Part shown: positions 7,709 through 16,925 of the stretch, piece by piece
Layout of the letters: each line of letters starts with the position of its first letter
How positions within the stretch are numbered: the stretch's first letter is position 1
Source: Candidatus Sulfopaludibacter sp.
Lineage (GTDB): Bacteria > Acidobacteriota > Terriglobia > Bryobacterales > Bryobacteraceae
Assembly (NCBI GenBank): GCA_031292755.1
Contig: JARLGM010000038.1
Span: forward strand, 1-45,574
DNA: 45,574 nucleotides
Direction of reading: 5' to 3'
Notes under the pieces: model-generated
Seen by the model: only the letters and a program-made list of their open reading frames with translations
Database searches by the model: none
Told to the model about the DNA's origin: nothing
Position numbers and translations under genes: made by a program

Positions 7709-10700
7709 ATGCACCTCAGATTGCAGAAACCAGAGTTGGCGGTGGTCCGTCGAATGGGCATGTCTCTTCGTACTAGAGAAGGTTGTCTGTTGTGCGCCAT
7801 TTTCGCGCTTGTTCTTTTCACGCTTCCAATCCACGCTCAGATCGTCCCTGGCCGTTACACAGTGATGCTGGCCGATCCGCCCGTTTCCTCGCGTTTCGCA
7901 TCACGAGACGACCTGAAGAGTTCGGCCGCCATTGCGTATCGCCAGCAAGTTGAAGCGAAACAGGCGGAGATTGTGAGGAATCTCGAAAGTCGCGGCATTC
8001 GTGTCACAGGCTCGGTCTCCACATTGGTCAACGCAGTTTTCGTCACTGCACCTTCCAGTCGCGTCGCAGAGATCGAGGGAATTCCCGGGGTGGTAGCGGT
8101 CAAGCCGATGCGACGCTTCAAACCGACCCTGAACCGCGCAGTGCAGACCATGAATATGACCGCCGCCTGGAATGTAGTAGGCGGGCAATCCAACGCCGGC
8201 GCGGGCATAAAGATCGGTATTATCGACTCTGGCATCGATCAGACGCACCCGGCGTTTCAGGACCCTTCCCTGACAGTGCCGAAGGGATTTCCGATCTGCA
8301 CAACCGGCCATCCGGAAGACTGTGCGTTCACGACAAATAAGGTGATCGTTGCGCGCAGCTACGTACGTCAACTCGCAATGGACTCCGTGACAGACCCGAA
8401 GAACCCTGCGGCGCAGTCTCAACCGGACGATTATTCTCCGAGAGATCGCTTCGGTCACGGAACGGCCGTGGCTGCTTGCGCAGCGGCATTCAGCGCAACC
8501 GGACCGGCGGTAAGTTCCACTGGCGGAGCCGTTTCTATTACGGGCATGGCGCCAAAAGCGTGGCTGGGGAATTATAAGATTGTCGGCTCATCCGGAGTCA
8601 ACGATTCCCCGTTCGACGATGTCCTCATACGGGCAGTTGAAGACGCCGTCAACGACGGCATGGATGTTGTGAACATGTCGTGGGGGGGGCTCTCGCTAAG
8701 CGATGCTGCTAGTGATCCGGTCGCGTCTGCGTACGAAGCCGCCGCGCAGAAGATTGTCGTCGTGCTTCCGTCCGGTGATGATGGCTATACTACCCAGAAT
8801 AACAACGAGGCCTATCCGTATTTTGAATCCATCTCATCTCCTGGCAACGCTCCCTCTGCGATCACAGTGGGAGCCACGCTGAATTCTCATGAGTTCAATC
8901 CGACCGTCAGCGTCACGGCAGCGAGCGCTTCCAGCAGTCTGAAAGGCATTGCCGCGCTGCCCGGCGACTCGTACGTGCTTTCCCAGACCGGAGCGACTAC
9001 TGCCCCGCTGGTGGATATCACTACCTTGGGTGACAACGGCTTGGCTTGCGGCACGTTGCCTGCGATGTCACTGATGGGCCAGATCGCTCTGATTGAGCGC
9101 GGGTCCTGCAGCTTCGACCAGAAAGCGATTACCGCGCAAACGGCGGGAGCGGTTGGCGTGATCTTTTATATGGCGGATTCGTCCGCATTGTTCTATCCGA
9201 CTGGCATTTCTACCGACTTCATCGGACCCACTGTGATCATTTCCAATTCGGACGGCACCGCGTTGAAGCAGTCGTTGAAGCAGTCCAGCCAGCAGGTGAC
9301 TATCGACCTGTCCGGCGCCGAGCAGGACCTCGCCACCTTTAGTCAGCTGATGAGTTACTCGCCGCCTCTGGCGACCAATCAGTTGGCCGGTTATTCCTCT
9401 GTGGGGCCCACACCGGATGGAAACATCAAGCCCGACCTGGTAGCGACCGGCGGCGCTGATGTGGGCAATGGGACGGGGGGCGGCTTATATATGCCAACCC
9501 AGAGCTACGACCCTACGCCGAACTTCGGTCAGGACTTGACCGTTTTCAGTCCCAATCGCTACATCGCCGCAGACGGCACCAGTTTCTCTTCTCCTATCAC
9601 AGCCGGGGCAGCCGCTCTACTGAAGCAGGCTCACCCGAACTATACGCCTGCGCAGATCAAGAGCGCCTTGGTAAATGCAGCCGCTCAGGACACCACAACC
9701 GATGACCTGGGAAATAGCGTGGATGTTGAATCGATAGGCGCGGGACGGCTCGATGCGGGCGCTGCGATCGGCGCTACAGTTACGGCTGTTCCTGCTACTC
9801 TGTCTTTCGGGATTTTGAAGGCTGGCGGAGCCTTGCCGTCCAAGACCATCACTCTCACCAACACCGGATCGAGTTCCGTCACGCTTTCCGCCGCCGTTTC
9901 CGCGAACATAGCGGCAACGGGAACATCGGTCAGCACCACTCCCCAAAACATCACAATTCAACCAGGAGCCTCAGGGACGATGACCGTCGCTCTCACGGGC
10001 TCTGTTCCGGCAGCCGGGGAGTATTCGGGACACCTGACTCTAACGGGTTCCGGCGCGACTGTACGCCTGCCCTACATGTTCCTGGTGGGTACTGGCACAC
10101 CGAATAACCTCAATCCGATTTATTCCTACGCCGCCGGCTATCCCGGGCAGGATGGCGGACCATTGGTAATCCAGGTAATTGATCAGTACGGTGTGCCGGC
10201 GGCGGGAACGTCGGTTACGTTCACGAACGCCACTCGGGGCAGCGTGACCCTGCAGAGCTTCGGCTCGGGAGAACCCGCCTGTTCACCGACCAGTTCCACT
10301 AGTTCGGTGACCTGCCCGACGGATCAATTTGGCTTCGCTTACGTAGACGTGGTGGCTGGAACCCAGGTGGGTGCCTACACAGTCAATGCACGCGTTGCCG
10401 GACAGACGTTTCAGTTGCAAGCCGATGTACTGGATTCGTCCACGCTGCCCGCGATCGGTCAGGGTGGCGTCGTTAACGCTGCGACGTCGCTGGGCACGGT
10501 GGCCCCTGGTTCGTACGCGACAATTTACGGAACAAATCTTCTGGATGCTAACAACCTCAGCAATTACTCTTTCTACAACAACTTGAGCTCTGACCAGGTC
10601 ACCGGGGCCACCATCATGTCGGATGGCTCCTTTCCGATCTCGCTTGACTTCACCAGTGTCAGCTTCGATGTGCCTGGCGCGGGCATTAGCGTTCCCGGAT

Positions 10701-11239
10701 ATGTTTCCTTCGTGAGCCCAAACCAAGTGAACGTTTTCGTTCCTTGGGAACTGGCGAACCAGTCCTCCGTGCAAGTTAAGGTGAATGTTGATGAGTACAA
10801 TTGGGGCAACGTGGTCACCGTGCCGCTGGCAAATTACAATCCTGGATTCTTTTTGAACAACGGGAACGTGGCAGCTGCCTTGGATTTGAATTACCAGGTT
10901 ATCAGTGCGAGCAATCCCGCAGTCCGCGGGCAAATTATCCAACTGTACGCCAACGCCTTGGGCCCGGTGAATCCTGCTCTGCCGAGCGGAAGCCCGGCGC
11001 CGACAACTTCTCTGGTCCAAACGACTACGACTCCTGTCGTGACTATCGGCGGACAACCAGCCACCGTGAGTTTCTCCGGGCTGGCACCGGGCTTCGTCGG
11101 CGAGTATCAGGTCAACGTCCAGGTCCCTACCGGCCTGACGTCGGGCAATCAGCCGATCACCATAGCGATTGGCGGAGCCACCTCGCCATCCCAGACAGCG
11201 GGATCGAGTCCCCAAACCATCGTCATTCCAGTCAAGTAG
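7709..11239 (+). CDS. exported subtilisin-like S8 protease with PA and TIGR03437 domains
   Basis: A 1176-residue exported serine protease. Order of parts: signal peptide (about 20-44), I9 propeptide-like domain (45-140), S8 catalytic domain with Asp173 (IIDSGID), His250 (FGHGTAVA) and Ser625 (GTSFSSP), and a protease-associated (PA) insert at about 435-511 (CGTLPAMSLMGQIALIERG). Then follow a beta-sandwich region resembling the ASPM/Hydin type (about 690-790), an Ig-like region (about 815-910) and a TIGR03437 domain (about 920-1165: VVNAATSLG, YATIYGTNLL, FSGLAPGFVGEYQVNV). All three catalytic residues are present, so it should be active on extracellular proteins. Start is uncertain: ATGs at 7754 and 7760 would place the signal peptide nearer the N-terminus, and none has a strong Shine-Dalgarno. 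The end is followed by a small zinc-ribbon gene. Confidence 0.9.
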   Translation: MHLRLQKPELAVVRRMGMSLRTREGCLLCAIFALVLFTLPIHAQIVPGRYTVMLADPPVSSRFASRDDLKSSAAIAYRQQVEAKQAEIVRNLESRGIRVTGSVSTLVNAVFVTAPSSRVAEIEGIPGVVAVKPMRRFKPTLNRAVQTMNMTAAWNVVGGQSNAGAGIKIGIIDSGIDQTHPAFQDPSLTVPKGFPICTTGHPEDCAFTTNKVIVARSYVRQLAMDSVTDPKNPAAQSQPDDYSPRDRFGHGTAVAACAAAFSATGPAVSSTGGAVSITGMAPKAWLGNYKIVGSSGVNDSPFDDVLIRAVEDAVNDGMDVVNMSWGGLSLSDAASDPVASAYEAAAQKIVVVLPSGDDGYTTQNNNEAYPYFESISSPGNAPSAITVGATLNSHEFNPTVSVTAASASSSLKGIAALPGDSYVLSQTGATTAPLVDITTLGDNGLACGTLPAMSLMGQIALIERGSCSFDQKAITAQTAGAVGVIFYMADSSALFYPTGISTDFIGPTVIISNSDGTALKQSLKQSSQQVTIDLSGAEQDLATFSQLMSYSPPLATNQLAGYSSVGPTPDGNIKPDLVATGGADVGNGTGGGLYMPTQSYDPTPNFGQDLTVFSPNRYIAADGTSFSSPITAGAAALLKQAHPNYTPAQIKSALVNAAAQDTTTDDLGNSVDVESIGAGRLDAGAAIGATVTAVPATLSFGILKAGGALPSKTITLTNTGSSSVTLSAAVSANIAATGTSVSTTPQNITIQPGASGTMTVALTGSVPAAGEYSGHLTLTGSGATVRLPYMFLVGTGTPNNLNPIYSYAAGYPGQDGGPLVIQVIDQYGVPAAGTSVTFTNATRGSVTLQSFGSGEPACSPTSSTSSVTCPTDQFGFAYVDVVAGTQVGAYTVNARVAGQTFQLQADVLDSSTLPAIGQGGVVNAATSLGTVAPGSYATIYGTNLLDANNLSNYSFYNNLSSDQVTGATIMSDGSFPISLDFTSVSFDVPGAGISVPGYVSFVSPNQVNVFVPWELANQSSVQVKVNVDEYNWGNVVTVPLANYNPGFFLNNGNVAAALDLNYQVISASNPAVRGQIIQLYANALGPVNPALPSGSPAPTTSLVQTTTTPVVTIGGQPATVSFSGLAPGFVGEYQVNVQVPTGLTSGNQPITIAIGGATSPSQTAGSSPQTIVIPVK

Positions 11240-11287
11240 GACAGGCCATCGGGGTTTGTGGCCTGTCGTGCGCCAACGAACACCTGA

Positions 11288-11293
11288 TATACT
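11288..11293 (+). promoter_or_regulatory. -10-like hexamer TATACT
   Basis: TATACT ends 13 bases before the ATG at 11307, with no clear -35. Transcription from it would give a leader of only a few bases. Confidence 0.3.
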
Positions 11294-11306
11294 CGTCATT
11301 CTCCCT

Positions 11307-11600
11307 ATGGCGAACCCGAAATATGCGGTCTCCGACAAACCCGTGCCCGTCGCGGAACTGGTGGGCACGCTCAGCGACGGCGCCAAGGTCAAGCGGCGCA
11401 CGCCCCGCATGCGCGCGTGCAACGAGAAAGACGACAAGGGCAAGCTGTGCGCCGGCCATCTGAAGCGCTGGTATTTCTTCGGCGAGGAAGTGAAACGGAA
11501 GTTCGGAGCGGACGCCGAAGTCTACCGCTGCGAACACTGCAAAACGCTTTATCTGCCCAATGTCGAAGAAGAGCCGCGCACTGGAACACTGAGCTTCTGA
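11307..11600 (+). CDS. small zinc-ribbon-like conserved protein
   Basis: A 97-residue cytoplasmic protein with no signal peptide or membrane segment. Two cysteine groups suggest one zinc site: RACNEKDDKGKLC in the middle and YRCEHCKTLYLP near the end (CxxC). Between them is a basic, aromatic stretch (HLKRWYFFGEEVKRKFG). I do not know its function; comparable short proteins occur in Acidobacteria genomes. The ATG at 11307 is used because in-frame codons further upstream run back into the protease gene. Coding quality is good: the cysteine pairs are well spaced and the frame ends cleanly before the non-coding gap. Its nearest downstream signal is the terminator of the opposite-strand RNA. Confidence 0.7.
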   Translation: MANPKYAVSDKPVPVAELVGTLSDGAKVKRRTPRMRACNEKDDKGKLCAGHLKRWYFFGEEVKRKFGADAEVYRCEHCKTLYLPNVEEEPRTGTLSF

Positions 11601-11609
11601 CTACTCCCT

Positions 11610-11667
11610 AAAAAGAAAAACCGCATCGATCCCGCCCCCAGACTTTCGGGACAGAATTCCGATGCGG
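11610..11667 (-). terminator. intrinsic terminator on the minus strand
   Basis: Read on the minus strand, CCGCATCG (11667-11660) pairs with CGATGCGG (11628-11621). An inner TCCCG/CGGGA extends the stem across an uneven internal loop, and TTTTTCTTTTT (11620-11610) follows directly. The T-run exists only in this direction, so it terminates leftward transcripts and not the zinc-ribbon gene. Confidence 0.6.
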
Positions 11668-11981
11668 CTCGCCCAGGTTGGGCTGGAGATCAGGCGTCGG
11701 GCTGCCTGGATGCAACGTATATCGGTTCGATCCTGGTCAGGTCCGCGTCCTAATTTCCCTTACCAGAAAAGCCAGACAACTACCGCTACCGCGACCCCCG
11801 GAGAGATCGTTCGAAACCGTTTGACAAAAAAACCCCTCTGCAGCAACCGCCAAGAAAAGAAAAGTGAGCACAAACTATTGCAAACATCGGCTCCCGCAAG
11901 CACGCTGTCTTCTTCGACCCACTCTTCTTCGCCTGCTCTGTTGCAGCAGAGGGCAGGTTTGAAGTTTTACTTCGCCAATTC
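11610..11981 (-). ncRNA. candidate non-coding RNA of about 370 nt, family unknown
   Basis: A leftward transcription unit is suggested by a promoter with a perfect -35 at one end and an intrinsic terminator at the other, in a gap without a protein gene. The 3' half has further stems when read on either strand: GCCCA/TGGGC (11671-11683) and CAGGC/GCCTG (11691-11708). I looked for hallmarks of tmRNA, RNase P RNA, SRP RNA and 6S RNA and did not find them. A 74-codon open frame on the same strand (11786-12010) would begin upstream of the predicted transcript start, so it is unlikely to be the product. The alternative is an mRNA for a short protein or a decayed gene. Confidence 0.35.
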
Positions 11982-11988
11982 AGAACTA

Positions 11989-12017
11989 TAAATAGCAATC
12001 GGACATCCACGTGTCAA
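11989..12017 (-). promoter_or_regulatory. sigma70-like promoter, minus strand, extended -10
   Basis: On the minus strand: TTGACA (12017-12012), a 17-base spacer, then TGC-TATTTA, with the -10 hexamer at 11994-11989 and an extended -10 TGn just before it. The predicted start of transcription is near 11981. It faces away from the heparinase-like gene and into the gap. Confidence 0.5.
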
Positions 12018-12101
12018 TGCTTCCAACTCATTTTGAATCAGCCGATTTGTACAGATGTTAGGGTTTCGGGTTGTGGCGCGCTGGGCAGCCGGTGTGTCCC
12101 T

Positions 12102-13469
12102 ATGACACAATCGTGGAGGATGCACCGTGGCTTTGCGTTAGTGCCGTTCTTGCTGGCCGTCTGCCTGGCTCCGCCTGTCGCCCGGGCGCAGCAGGATGAG
12201 CCCATCGTGGTCTCTGCCGACCATCCCCGCCTGTTCCTCCGTCCCGCGCGCCTGCGCCTGCTGAAACGCGAGCGCGAGCGTTCCAGCATGCGCTGGCAGC
12301 AGTTCGAAAGCCTGATGGCGGGCAACGCGCCCATGCCCGAACCGGGGTTTGCCCGCGCGCTTTACTATGCGGTGTCCGGCAACAGCGAGGCCGCCAAAGC
12401 CGCCGTTGCCTGGGCCCTGGGATCCGGCGGCACGGACCTGCGCCAACTGGCCCTGGTCTACGATTGGTGCCTACCCGCCATGAGCGAAACGCAGCAGCAC
12501 GCGCTCGCGGCGCGCATCCAAAAGCGTATGGCGGACACCGCCGCCGACCCAAGCATCCCGGCTGTGCGATCCCGGGTTCTATCGGCAGTGGCGCTGTTCG
12601 ACGATGTGCCGCAGACGCCGCAAAAAGAGCTGGAGCGCTCCGTGCGGCAGTGGTGGAACGGTAAAATCGTCGCGGCGCTGAAGGCTGGGCGGGATGTGAT
12701 TCCGCGCGACGATGCCTACGCCCTGCTGGAACTGTTCCATGCCGTCCGCGATACCACCAATCTGGACCTGCGGGAAGCCGCCGCCGGCTTCTTCAAGGAC
12801 TTCCCCATCGAACACCTTATGAGCTACTATCCCGCCGCTTTTCCCGGTCCCGAGAATGACTACTATATCGGCGCGGAGCGCACCGCCGCGGAGCCGGATC
12901 TGAGACTGGCGACACTATCCCGCGTCGCCGACCTGGCCATGGTTGCCTTTGATGTGAACGCGCCCGAGACCCAGGTGCTGCAGGGCTGGCTGATGCACGA
13001 CAAATTTATGTTGCGCGGCACCCTGGGCGCACCCTACGAGTTCCTCTGGGCCAATCCGTATCAGCCGGGCCTCAGCTACTATCACGTACCCCTGATCTAC
13101 TACAACCCCGATTACGGCCGCTTGTACGTGCGCTCCAGTTGGGAAGATTCGGCCTGGTGGTTCGGCTATTTCGATGGTGTGATGCAGCGGTTCTCGGAAG
13201 GTCAACTCACCGTAATTAATGCCCGGCAACTGGACAAGCCGGTGTCCTTTGGCGAGGCGGTAGTCTGTTTCGGAGCCGATACCCTGCGGTTCCAGATGAC
13301 TCTGGCGGAGGAAGACGCAGTGTTCATCGTGGGCCTGGAGCCCAAGCGCACTTATCGCGTGGAAGTGGACGATGAAGAAATGTACGAAGCGGCTTCCGAC
13401 GTTGGAGGCATCCTCCAGGTAGACGACGTCCCGCGAGGGAAGCCCGTGGGAGTCAGGCTGAGTAAGTAA
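12102..13469 (+). CDS. exported heparinase II/III- or alginate-lyase-like protein
   Basis: A 455-residue exported protein. After a signal peptide (hydrophobic FALVPFLLAVCLA, cleavage near ARAQQ) it starts with DHPRLFLRPARLRLLKRER, a segment typical of the N-terminus of heparinase II/III and related alpha-toroid polysaccharide lyases. Helical repeats follow (DLRQLALVYDWCLPAMSE), and the C-terminal third is beta-rich with LIYYNPDYGRLYVRSSWEDSAWWFGYFDG. I cannot point to a proven catalytic triad, so enzymatic activity is inferred from the fold only. The start at 12102 gives MTQSWRMHRGF; the ATG at 12120 would also leave an intact signal peptide, and its GGAGG is too close to be used. It ends facing fabH. 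Confidence 0.6.
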   Translation: MTQSWRMHRGFALVPFLLAVCLAPPVARAQQDEPIVVSADHPRLFLRPARLRLLKRERERSSMRWQQFESLMAGNAPMPEPGFARALYYAVSGNSEAAKAAVAWALGSGGTDLRQLALVYDWCLPAMSETQQHALAARIQKRMADTAADPSIPAVRSRVLSAVALFDDVPQTPQKELERSVRQWWNGKIVAALKAGRDVIPRDDAYALLELFHAVRDTTNLDLREAAAGFFKDFPIEHLMSYYPAAFPGPENDYYIGAERTAAEPDLRLATLSRVADLAMVAFDVNAPETQVLQGWLMHDKFMLRGTLGAPYEFLWANPYQPGLSYYHVPLIYYNPDYGRLYVRSSWEDSAWWFGYFDGVMQRFSEGQLTVINARQLDKPVSFGEAVVCFGADTLRFQMTLAEEDAVFIVGLEPKRTYRVEVDDEEMYEAASDVGGILQVDDVPRGKPVGVRLSK

Positions 13470-13504
13470 GGCGGTCGTTTCGAAGTACGCTAACGTATCC
13501 CTCC

Positions 13505-13524
13505 CGACCGCTTCCTAACGGTCG
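13505..13524. terminator. hairpin between convergent genes
   Basis: CGACCG (13505-13510) and CGGTCG (13519-13524) pair around an 8-base loop between the ends of the heparinase-like gene and fabH. A further GCGGTCG at 13471-13477 can pair with the left arm instead. There is no T-run, so termination efficiency is unclear. Confidence 0.4.
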
Positions 13525-13559
13525 CGGCTCCGATCAGGCTCGATACCCGCCGTTCAATT

Positions 13560-14552
13560 TCAATACGCCCAACGCCACAAACTTGCACCCACCGTGTAGC
13601 CCGCGCCTACGGCGGCGAAGAGCACCAGGTCGCCCTTCTTCAAACGTCCCTGGCTGATGGCGTCGCGCGTAGCCAGCGGAATTGTGCCGGCGGTGGTGTT
13701 GCCGTAGCGGTCGATATTGATCAGCACTTTGCCGCTCGGAATTCCCAGCCGGTCGGCGGCGGCATTGATGATCCGCAGATTCGCCTGGTGCGGAATCATC
13801 ACTCCTACATCGGCCCCCGTCAGCCCGTTGCGCTCCAGCAGGTCGCGGCAGACTTCGTACATCTTGCGCACGGCGTACTTGAATACCTGCTGGCCTTCCT
13901 GGTGAACGAAATGCATGCGCTTCTCCACCGTCTCGTGGGACGCCGGCATGCGGCTGCCGCCGGCCGGCATCTTGAGAGCGTCGCCGCCGGAACCGTCGAT
14001 TTCGCCTAGAAAGTCTATATATCCGGCGTCCTCTCCATCCGCCGTGGGCTCGATCAGCACCGCGCCGGCGCCGTCGCCGAATAATACGCAGGTCGAGCGA
14101 TCGGTGTAATCGATGATGCGGCTCATCGTGTCCGAGCCGATCACCAGAACCTTCTTGTGCGTGCCGGCCGCCACCAGGTGCGCTCCGGTCGTAGTGCCGT
14201 AGACGAATCCCGAGCAGGCCGCGATCATATCGAATCCCCAGGCCCCTTTCGCTCCGATGCCATGCTGCACCAGGCAGGCGGTCGCGGGAAAAAACATGTC
14301 CGGCGTAACCGTGCAGACGATGATGACCTCTACCTCGCTGGCCTCGATGCCTCTCTGCGCCAGCGCGCATTTGGCGGCCTCGATGGCCATATCGGAGGTG
14401 GCCATTCCGGGGTCGGCAATGTGGCGCTCGCGGATGCCGGTCCGCGCGACAATCCACTCGTCGTTCGTGTCTACCAGCTTTTCGAGGTCCTGATTCGTAA
14501 GTATGCGCGGAGGGGTATAGCAACCGAGTGCTGTGATCTTGGCCTTTGGCAA
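13560..14552 (-). CDS. fabH: beta-ketoacyl-ACP synthase III
   Basis: A 330-residue thiolase-fold enzyme that condenses acetyl-CoA with malonyl-ACP to start fatty acid synthesis. The catalytic triad is complete: Cys113 (MIAACSGF), His255 ([10 protein letters not shown]) and Asn285 ([10 protein letters not shown]). Other family markers are [19 protein letters not shown] near the N-terminus and [10 protein letters not shown] in the middle. The start is TTG at 14552: AAGGA lies 7 bases upstream and the protein then begins [20 protein letters not shown] as FabH proteins do; a longer reading from 14621 adds 23 residues with no family counterpart. It is a stand-alone gene, convergent with the heparinase-like gene and divergent from the metalloprotease gene at 14639, so not in the usual fab cluster. 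Confidence 0.92.
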   Translation of the reverse strand: MPKAKITALGCYTPPRILTNQDLEKLVDTNDEWIVARTGIRERHIADPGMATSDMAIEAAKCALAQRGIEASEVEVIIVCTVTPDMFFPATACLVQHGIGAKGAWGFDMIAACSGFVYGTTTGAHLVAAGTHKKVLVIGSDTMSRIIDYTDRSTCVLFGDGAGAVLIEPTADGEDAGYIDFLGEIDGSGGDALKMPAGGSRMPASHETVEKRMHFVHQEGQQVFKYAVRKMYEVCRDLLERNGLTGADVGVMIPHQANLRIINAAADRLGIPSGKVLINIDRYGNTTAGTIPLATRDAISQGRLKKGDLVLFAAVGAGYTVGASLWRWAY

Positions 14553-14638
14553 TGTTTTGTCCTTAATGCTCCAGGGTAACCCATCGTACAACCGCCAGGC
14601 ATTGCACACCGGCGCTTTCACGTCTACGCTAGAAGGAA

Positions 14639-15376
14639 ATGGCTGACGCTCAGGGGACGCTCGACTTGCAAGGCCTGCCGGCGTCTCTCTTTTTCGAGAC
14701 GCCCCTGGAGATTTACACGCGGGTATTTCGCGAACTGAAACCCCGTACGGCGGTGCCGGAGCTGCGCGTGGAGTTCTGCCGTTTTGCCAACGCCGACAGT
14801 TTCATCAGGCTGGAGCAGGGGAAATTGCATATCCGCATGTCGGACCTGCTGGAGGGTGCGCCCGCGCCCGTGCTCGAGGCGCTGGCTCACATTCTGTTGG
14901 GCAAGCTGTACCGCAAGCCGGTGGGTCGCATGTATACCCATCGCTACCGGCTCTATCTGAACCGTCGCGACGTGCGGCGCCAGGCGCACCTGGTCCGCCA
15001 GATTCGCGGCCGCAAATTCATTTCCGGCCCGCAAGGCGCCCACCACAACCTCGAGGATATCTTCGAGCGGCTCAACGAGCGATATTTCGACGGCCTGCTG
15101 GGCCGCCCGCAATTAGGCTGGAGCCGGGGGACTTCCCGGCGCATGCTGGGCCACTTCGATCCTTCGCACAACGCCATTGTGATCAGCCGCATTTTCGATC
15201 GGCTGGAAACCCCGCTGCTGGCGCTGGAATACGTGATGTTCCACGAAATGCTGCACCTGCGGTTTCCGGTGGATCACAGCGGAATGCGCCGTTGCGTACA
15301 CACAAGGGAGTTTAAGGCGGCGGAAAAACAATTCCCGGGGTTCCAGGAAGCGAAAGAATTATTGAAGAAGCTGTGA
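14639..15376 (+). CDS. SprT/YgjP-like zinc metalloprotease
   Basis: A 245-residue putative metalloprotease with no signal peptide. The zinc motif HEMLH is at residues 202-206 and a third candidate ligand, His221 (HTREF), follows at the usual distance for SprT-like or YgjP-like (M48-type) peptidases. The N-terminal 120 residues form a separate basic region ([20 protein letters not shown], then a block rich in Arg/Tyr, [14 protein letters not shown]) of unknown role. AAGGA overlaps the bases just before the ATG at 14639, so the ribosome binding site is very close. It is transcribed divergently from fabH. Substrate unknown; known SprT-like proteins act in the cytoplasm on DNA-protein crosslinks or other substrates, but that cannot be transferred here. 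Confidence 0.75.
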   Translation: MADAQGTLDLQGLPASLFFETPLEIYTRVFRELKPRTAVPELRVEFCRFANADSFIRLEQGKLHIRMSDLLEGAPAPVLEALAHILLGKLYRKPVGRMYTHRYRLYLNRRDVRRQAHLVRQIRGRKFISGPQGAHHNLEDIFERLNERYFDGLLGRPQLGWSRGTSRRMLGHFDPSHNAIVISRIFDRLETPLLALEYVMFHEMLHLRFPVDHSGMRRCVHTREFKAAEKQFPGFQEAKELLKKL

Positions 15377-15441
15377 GGTCACACCGGCAACACGCAGGAC
15401 AGACCCGCTGCTGCCGTGGTCCGTCCCGCACAGTCGATTTA

Positions 15442-15975
15442 CTATGCGCCCATCGGCACGGCGGCCGGAACCAGAGTGCGAAGTTCCAGGCGCATCATGT
15501 CGAAGATCTTCACCAGGTTGGTGACATCCACAGCGCACAAGCCCCAGCGATACAGGAATAGCTGGAAGTGCACGTTCATCACACCCGCGATAAACAGTGC
15601 CTGGTGGCGCATCAGTGCCCCGGCCAGATCCGGCCGGTCGTGCCGCGACTGCAACATAACCAACTTAATAGCGGCGCAAACGCGGCCAAAATCGCAGCTC
15701 AGGCTGCGCAGGTAACCGCGGAAAATCTGGCATCGCTGAACGCGCAATCGGGTCACCATCTTTGACGTGAACCCAGGCTGGGTACGGAGGAACTCGAGGT
15801 CTCCACCGTCCAACAGGCGCATCATGGGGCGATATCGCTCAATTGAAAGCTCGTCGATCCATTCGGCGGTCACCGGCAAACTGCCGCCGGGAACCGCTAC
15901 TCTTCGGATGAGCAGAACCGCTGCCAGCATCAGTGCCGCTCCCGTAACAATTGAAATGGCTATCACTAGATCCAT
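15442..15975 (-). CDS. membrane-anchored protein of unknown function
   Basis: A 177-residue protein I do not recognise. Residues 3-24 form one strongly hydrophobic segment (LVIAISIVTGAALMLAAVLL) ending in RR, so it is probably anchored with the rest in the cytoplasm. The remainder is helical: YRPMMRLLDGGDLEFLRTQPGF, then basic RLRVQRCQIFRGYLRSL, and a hydrophobic patch near residue 130 (HQALFIAGVMNVHFQLFLY). No catalytic or nucleotide-binding motif is visible. The segment FLRTQPGFTSKMVTRLRVQR looks like a conserved core. It lies upstream of nothing on its own strand but shares orientation with the membrane protein at 16074, 98 bases away; they could be one unit. Confidence 0.65.
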   Translation of the reverse strand: MDLVIAISIVTGAALMLAAVLLIRRVAVPGGSLPVTAEWIDELSIERYRPMMRLLDGGDLEFLRTQPGFTSKMVTRLRVQRCQIFRGYLRSLSCDFGRVCAAIKLVMLQSRHDRPDLAGALMRHQALFIAGVMNVHFQLFLYRWGLCAVDVTNLVKIFDMMRLELRTLVPAAVPMGA

Positions 15976-16073
15976 TACGTCTACACTTTCGTCTCAATCA
16001 GATTACGCGTTACAGAATTGAATTGCAATGAGGGTAAGGTAATGTGAGTACTGAATTAACTAAAGTTATTGCC

Positions 16074-16853
16074 TTAATTCCGTGAAGCTTTTAATAGGGT
16101 CGCATTTAATGCGTCGAGATGCTGCAAAACCCGACGTTCTTGTTCCGGTCCGATGACGGGAGCGCTCGTTTGTACTTCCTCGCCTTTGGGGCTCAACAGG
16201 AAAAACCAGGCAAAGACGCACACAGAGGACATGGCCTCGGCCAGCAGGTTAGTGAACGGGACGATGGTCAGACCAAATAAGCTGTGCAAAAGAAATGCCA
16301 GGAAATTGCTGAAAAAAAACACGGTATAGATGCGAGCATGGATTTTGAGGTTGCGGCTGAGGGGAACAGTGTAAAAGATCAGGAAGGCTGTCATAAATAG
16401 AAGGAAGATCGCCAAGCCCAGCCCCATCCCCCGTTCCATCGCCAAAAACCGGAACATCCATTTGGACTGCTGGGTCATTGACAGCGTTAGCCGGGGAATC
16501 AAACTGAGCAGCGATACCACCGCCGAGGTTCCTACCCCCGCAAACATCGCCCACCGGCCTAAAGAATAGATTCCTTTATGTTTTTCCAAGACCAGCCGAT
16601 ACAGCTCCAACACTACAGCCATGTGAAATATCCAGGTCACTGGTTCCGTAGATACCCAAACGCGGAAATATAGAGGCGAATCCGTACTGGAAAAAAATAA
16701 AGGCCACGCAGTATTGGGGATGCGAAAAAGGAAATACCAAAAGAAAACGCGGTACCTGCGATAGAGGCCGGTCCTGAAGAGCTTACCCGCCGTGAGGGCA
16801 GAACCCACCAGCGAGAGAATTTGAAACCCGACAATCAGCGAAGCAACCGACAT
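16074..16853 (-). CDS. polytopic membrane protein, function unknown
   Basis: A 259-residue integral membrane protein with about seven hydrophobic segments: near residues 1-20, 35-55, 70-85, 98-120, 140-165, 175-200 and 205-222. The tail (residues 225-259) is soluble, with PEQERRVLQHLDALNATLLKA, likely helical and cytoplasmic. No transporter or sensor motif is recognised. The ATG at 16853 is preferred; a TTG one codon earlier is in frame. This multi-helix, short-soluble-tail layout resembles membrane proteins repeatedly seen in Solibacter-type genomes, but I cannot name a family. It lies upstream of the gene at 15442 and downstream of the 37-residue peptide gene on the same strand. Confidence 0.7.
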   Translation of the reverse strand: MSVASLIVGFQILSLVGSALTAGKLFRTGLYRRYRVFFWYFLFRIPNTAWPLFFSSTDSPLYFRVWVSTEPVTWIFHMAVVLELYRLVLEKHKGIYSLGRWAMFAGVGTSAVVSLLSLIPRLTLSMTQQSKWMFRFLAMERGMGLGLAIFLLFMTAFLIFYTVPLSRNLKIHARIYTVFFFSNFLAFLLHSLFGLTIVPFTNLLAEAMSSVCVFAWFFLLSPKGEEVQTSAPVIGPEQERRVLQHLDALNATLLKASRN

Positions 16854-16925
16854 CAAACAGGTCTCAGGTCCCCGATTGTAACATCGGTTGCCGCGCTGAA
16901 GTAGTTGTCTTTACCCCTAGTTCGC

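Larger units (their letters stand above)
11601..12101. other. 500-base gap without a convincing protein gene
   Basis: The gap between the zinc-ribbon gene and the heparinase-like gene holds open frames on both strands, but they have no start signal, no recognisable protein character and unlike codon use. It does hold three hairpins (11621-11667, 11671-11683, 11691-11708), homopolymer runs (a seven-A run near 11826) and a minus-strand promoter and terminator, described separately. Confidence 0.6.

Noticed and set aside
11724..11733. GGTTCGATCC, a T-loop-like sequence suggesting a tRNA
   Set aside because: The upstream 70 bases do not give a 5' acceptor strand matching the candidate 3' strand CAGGTCC, and there is no anticodon arm with a seven-base loop.
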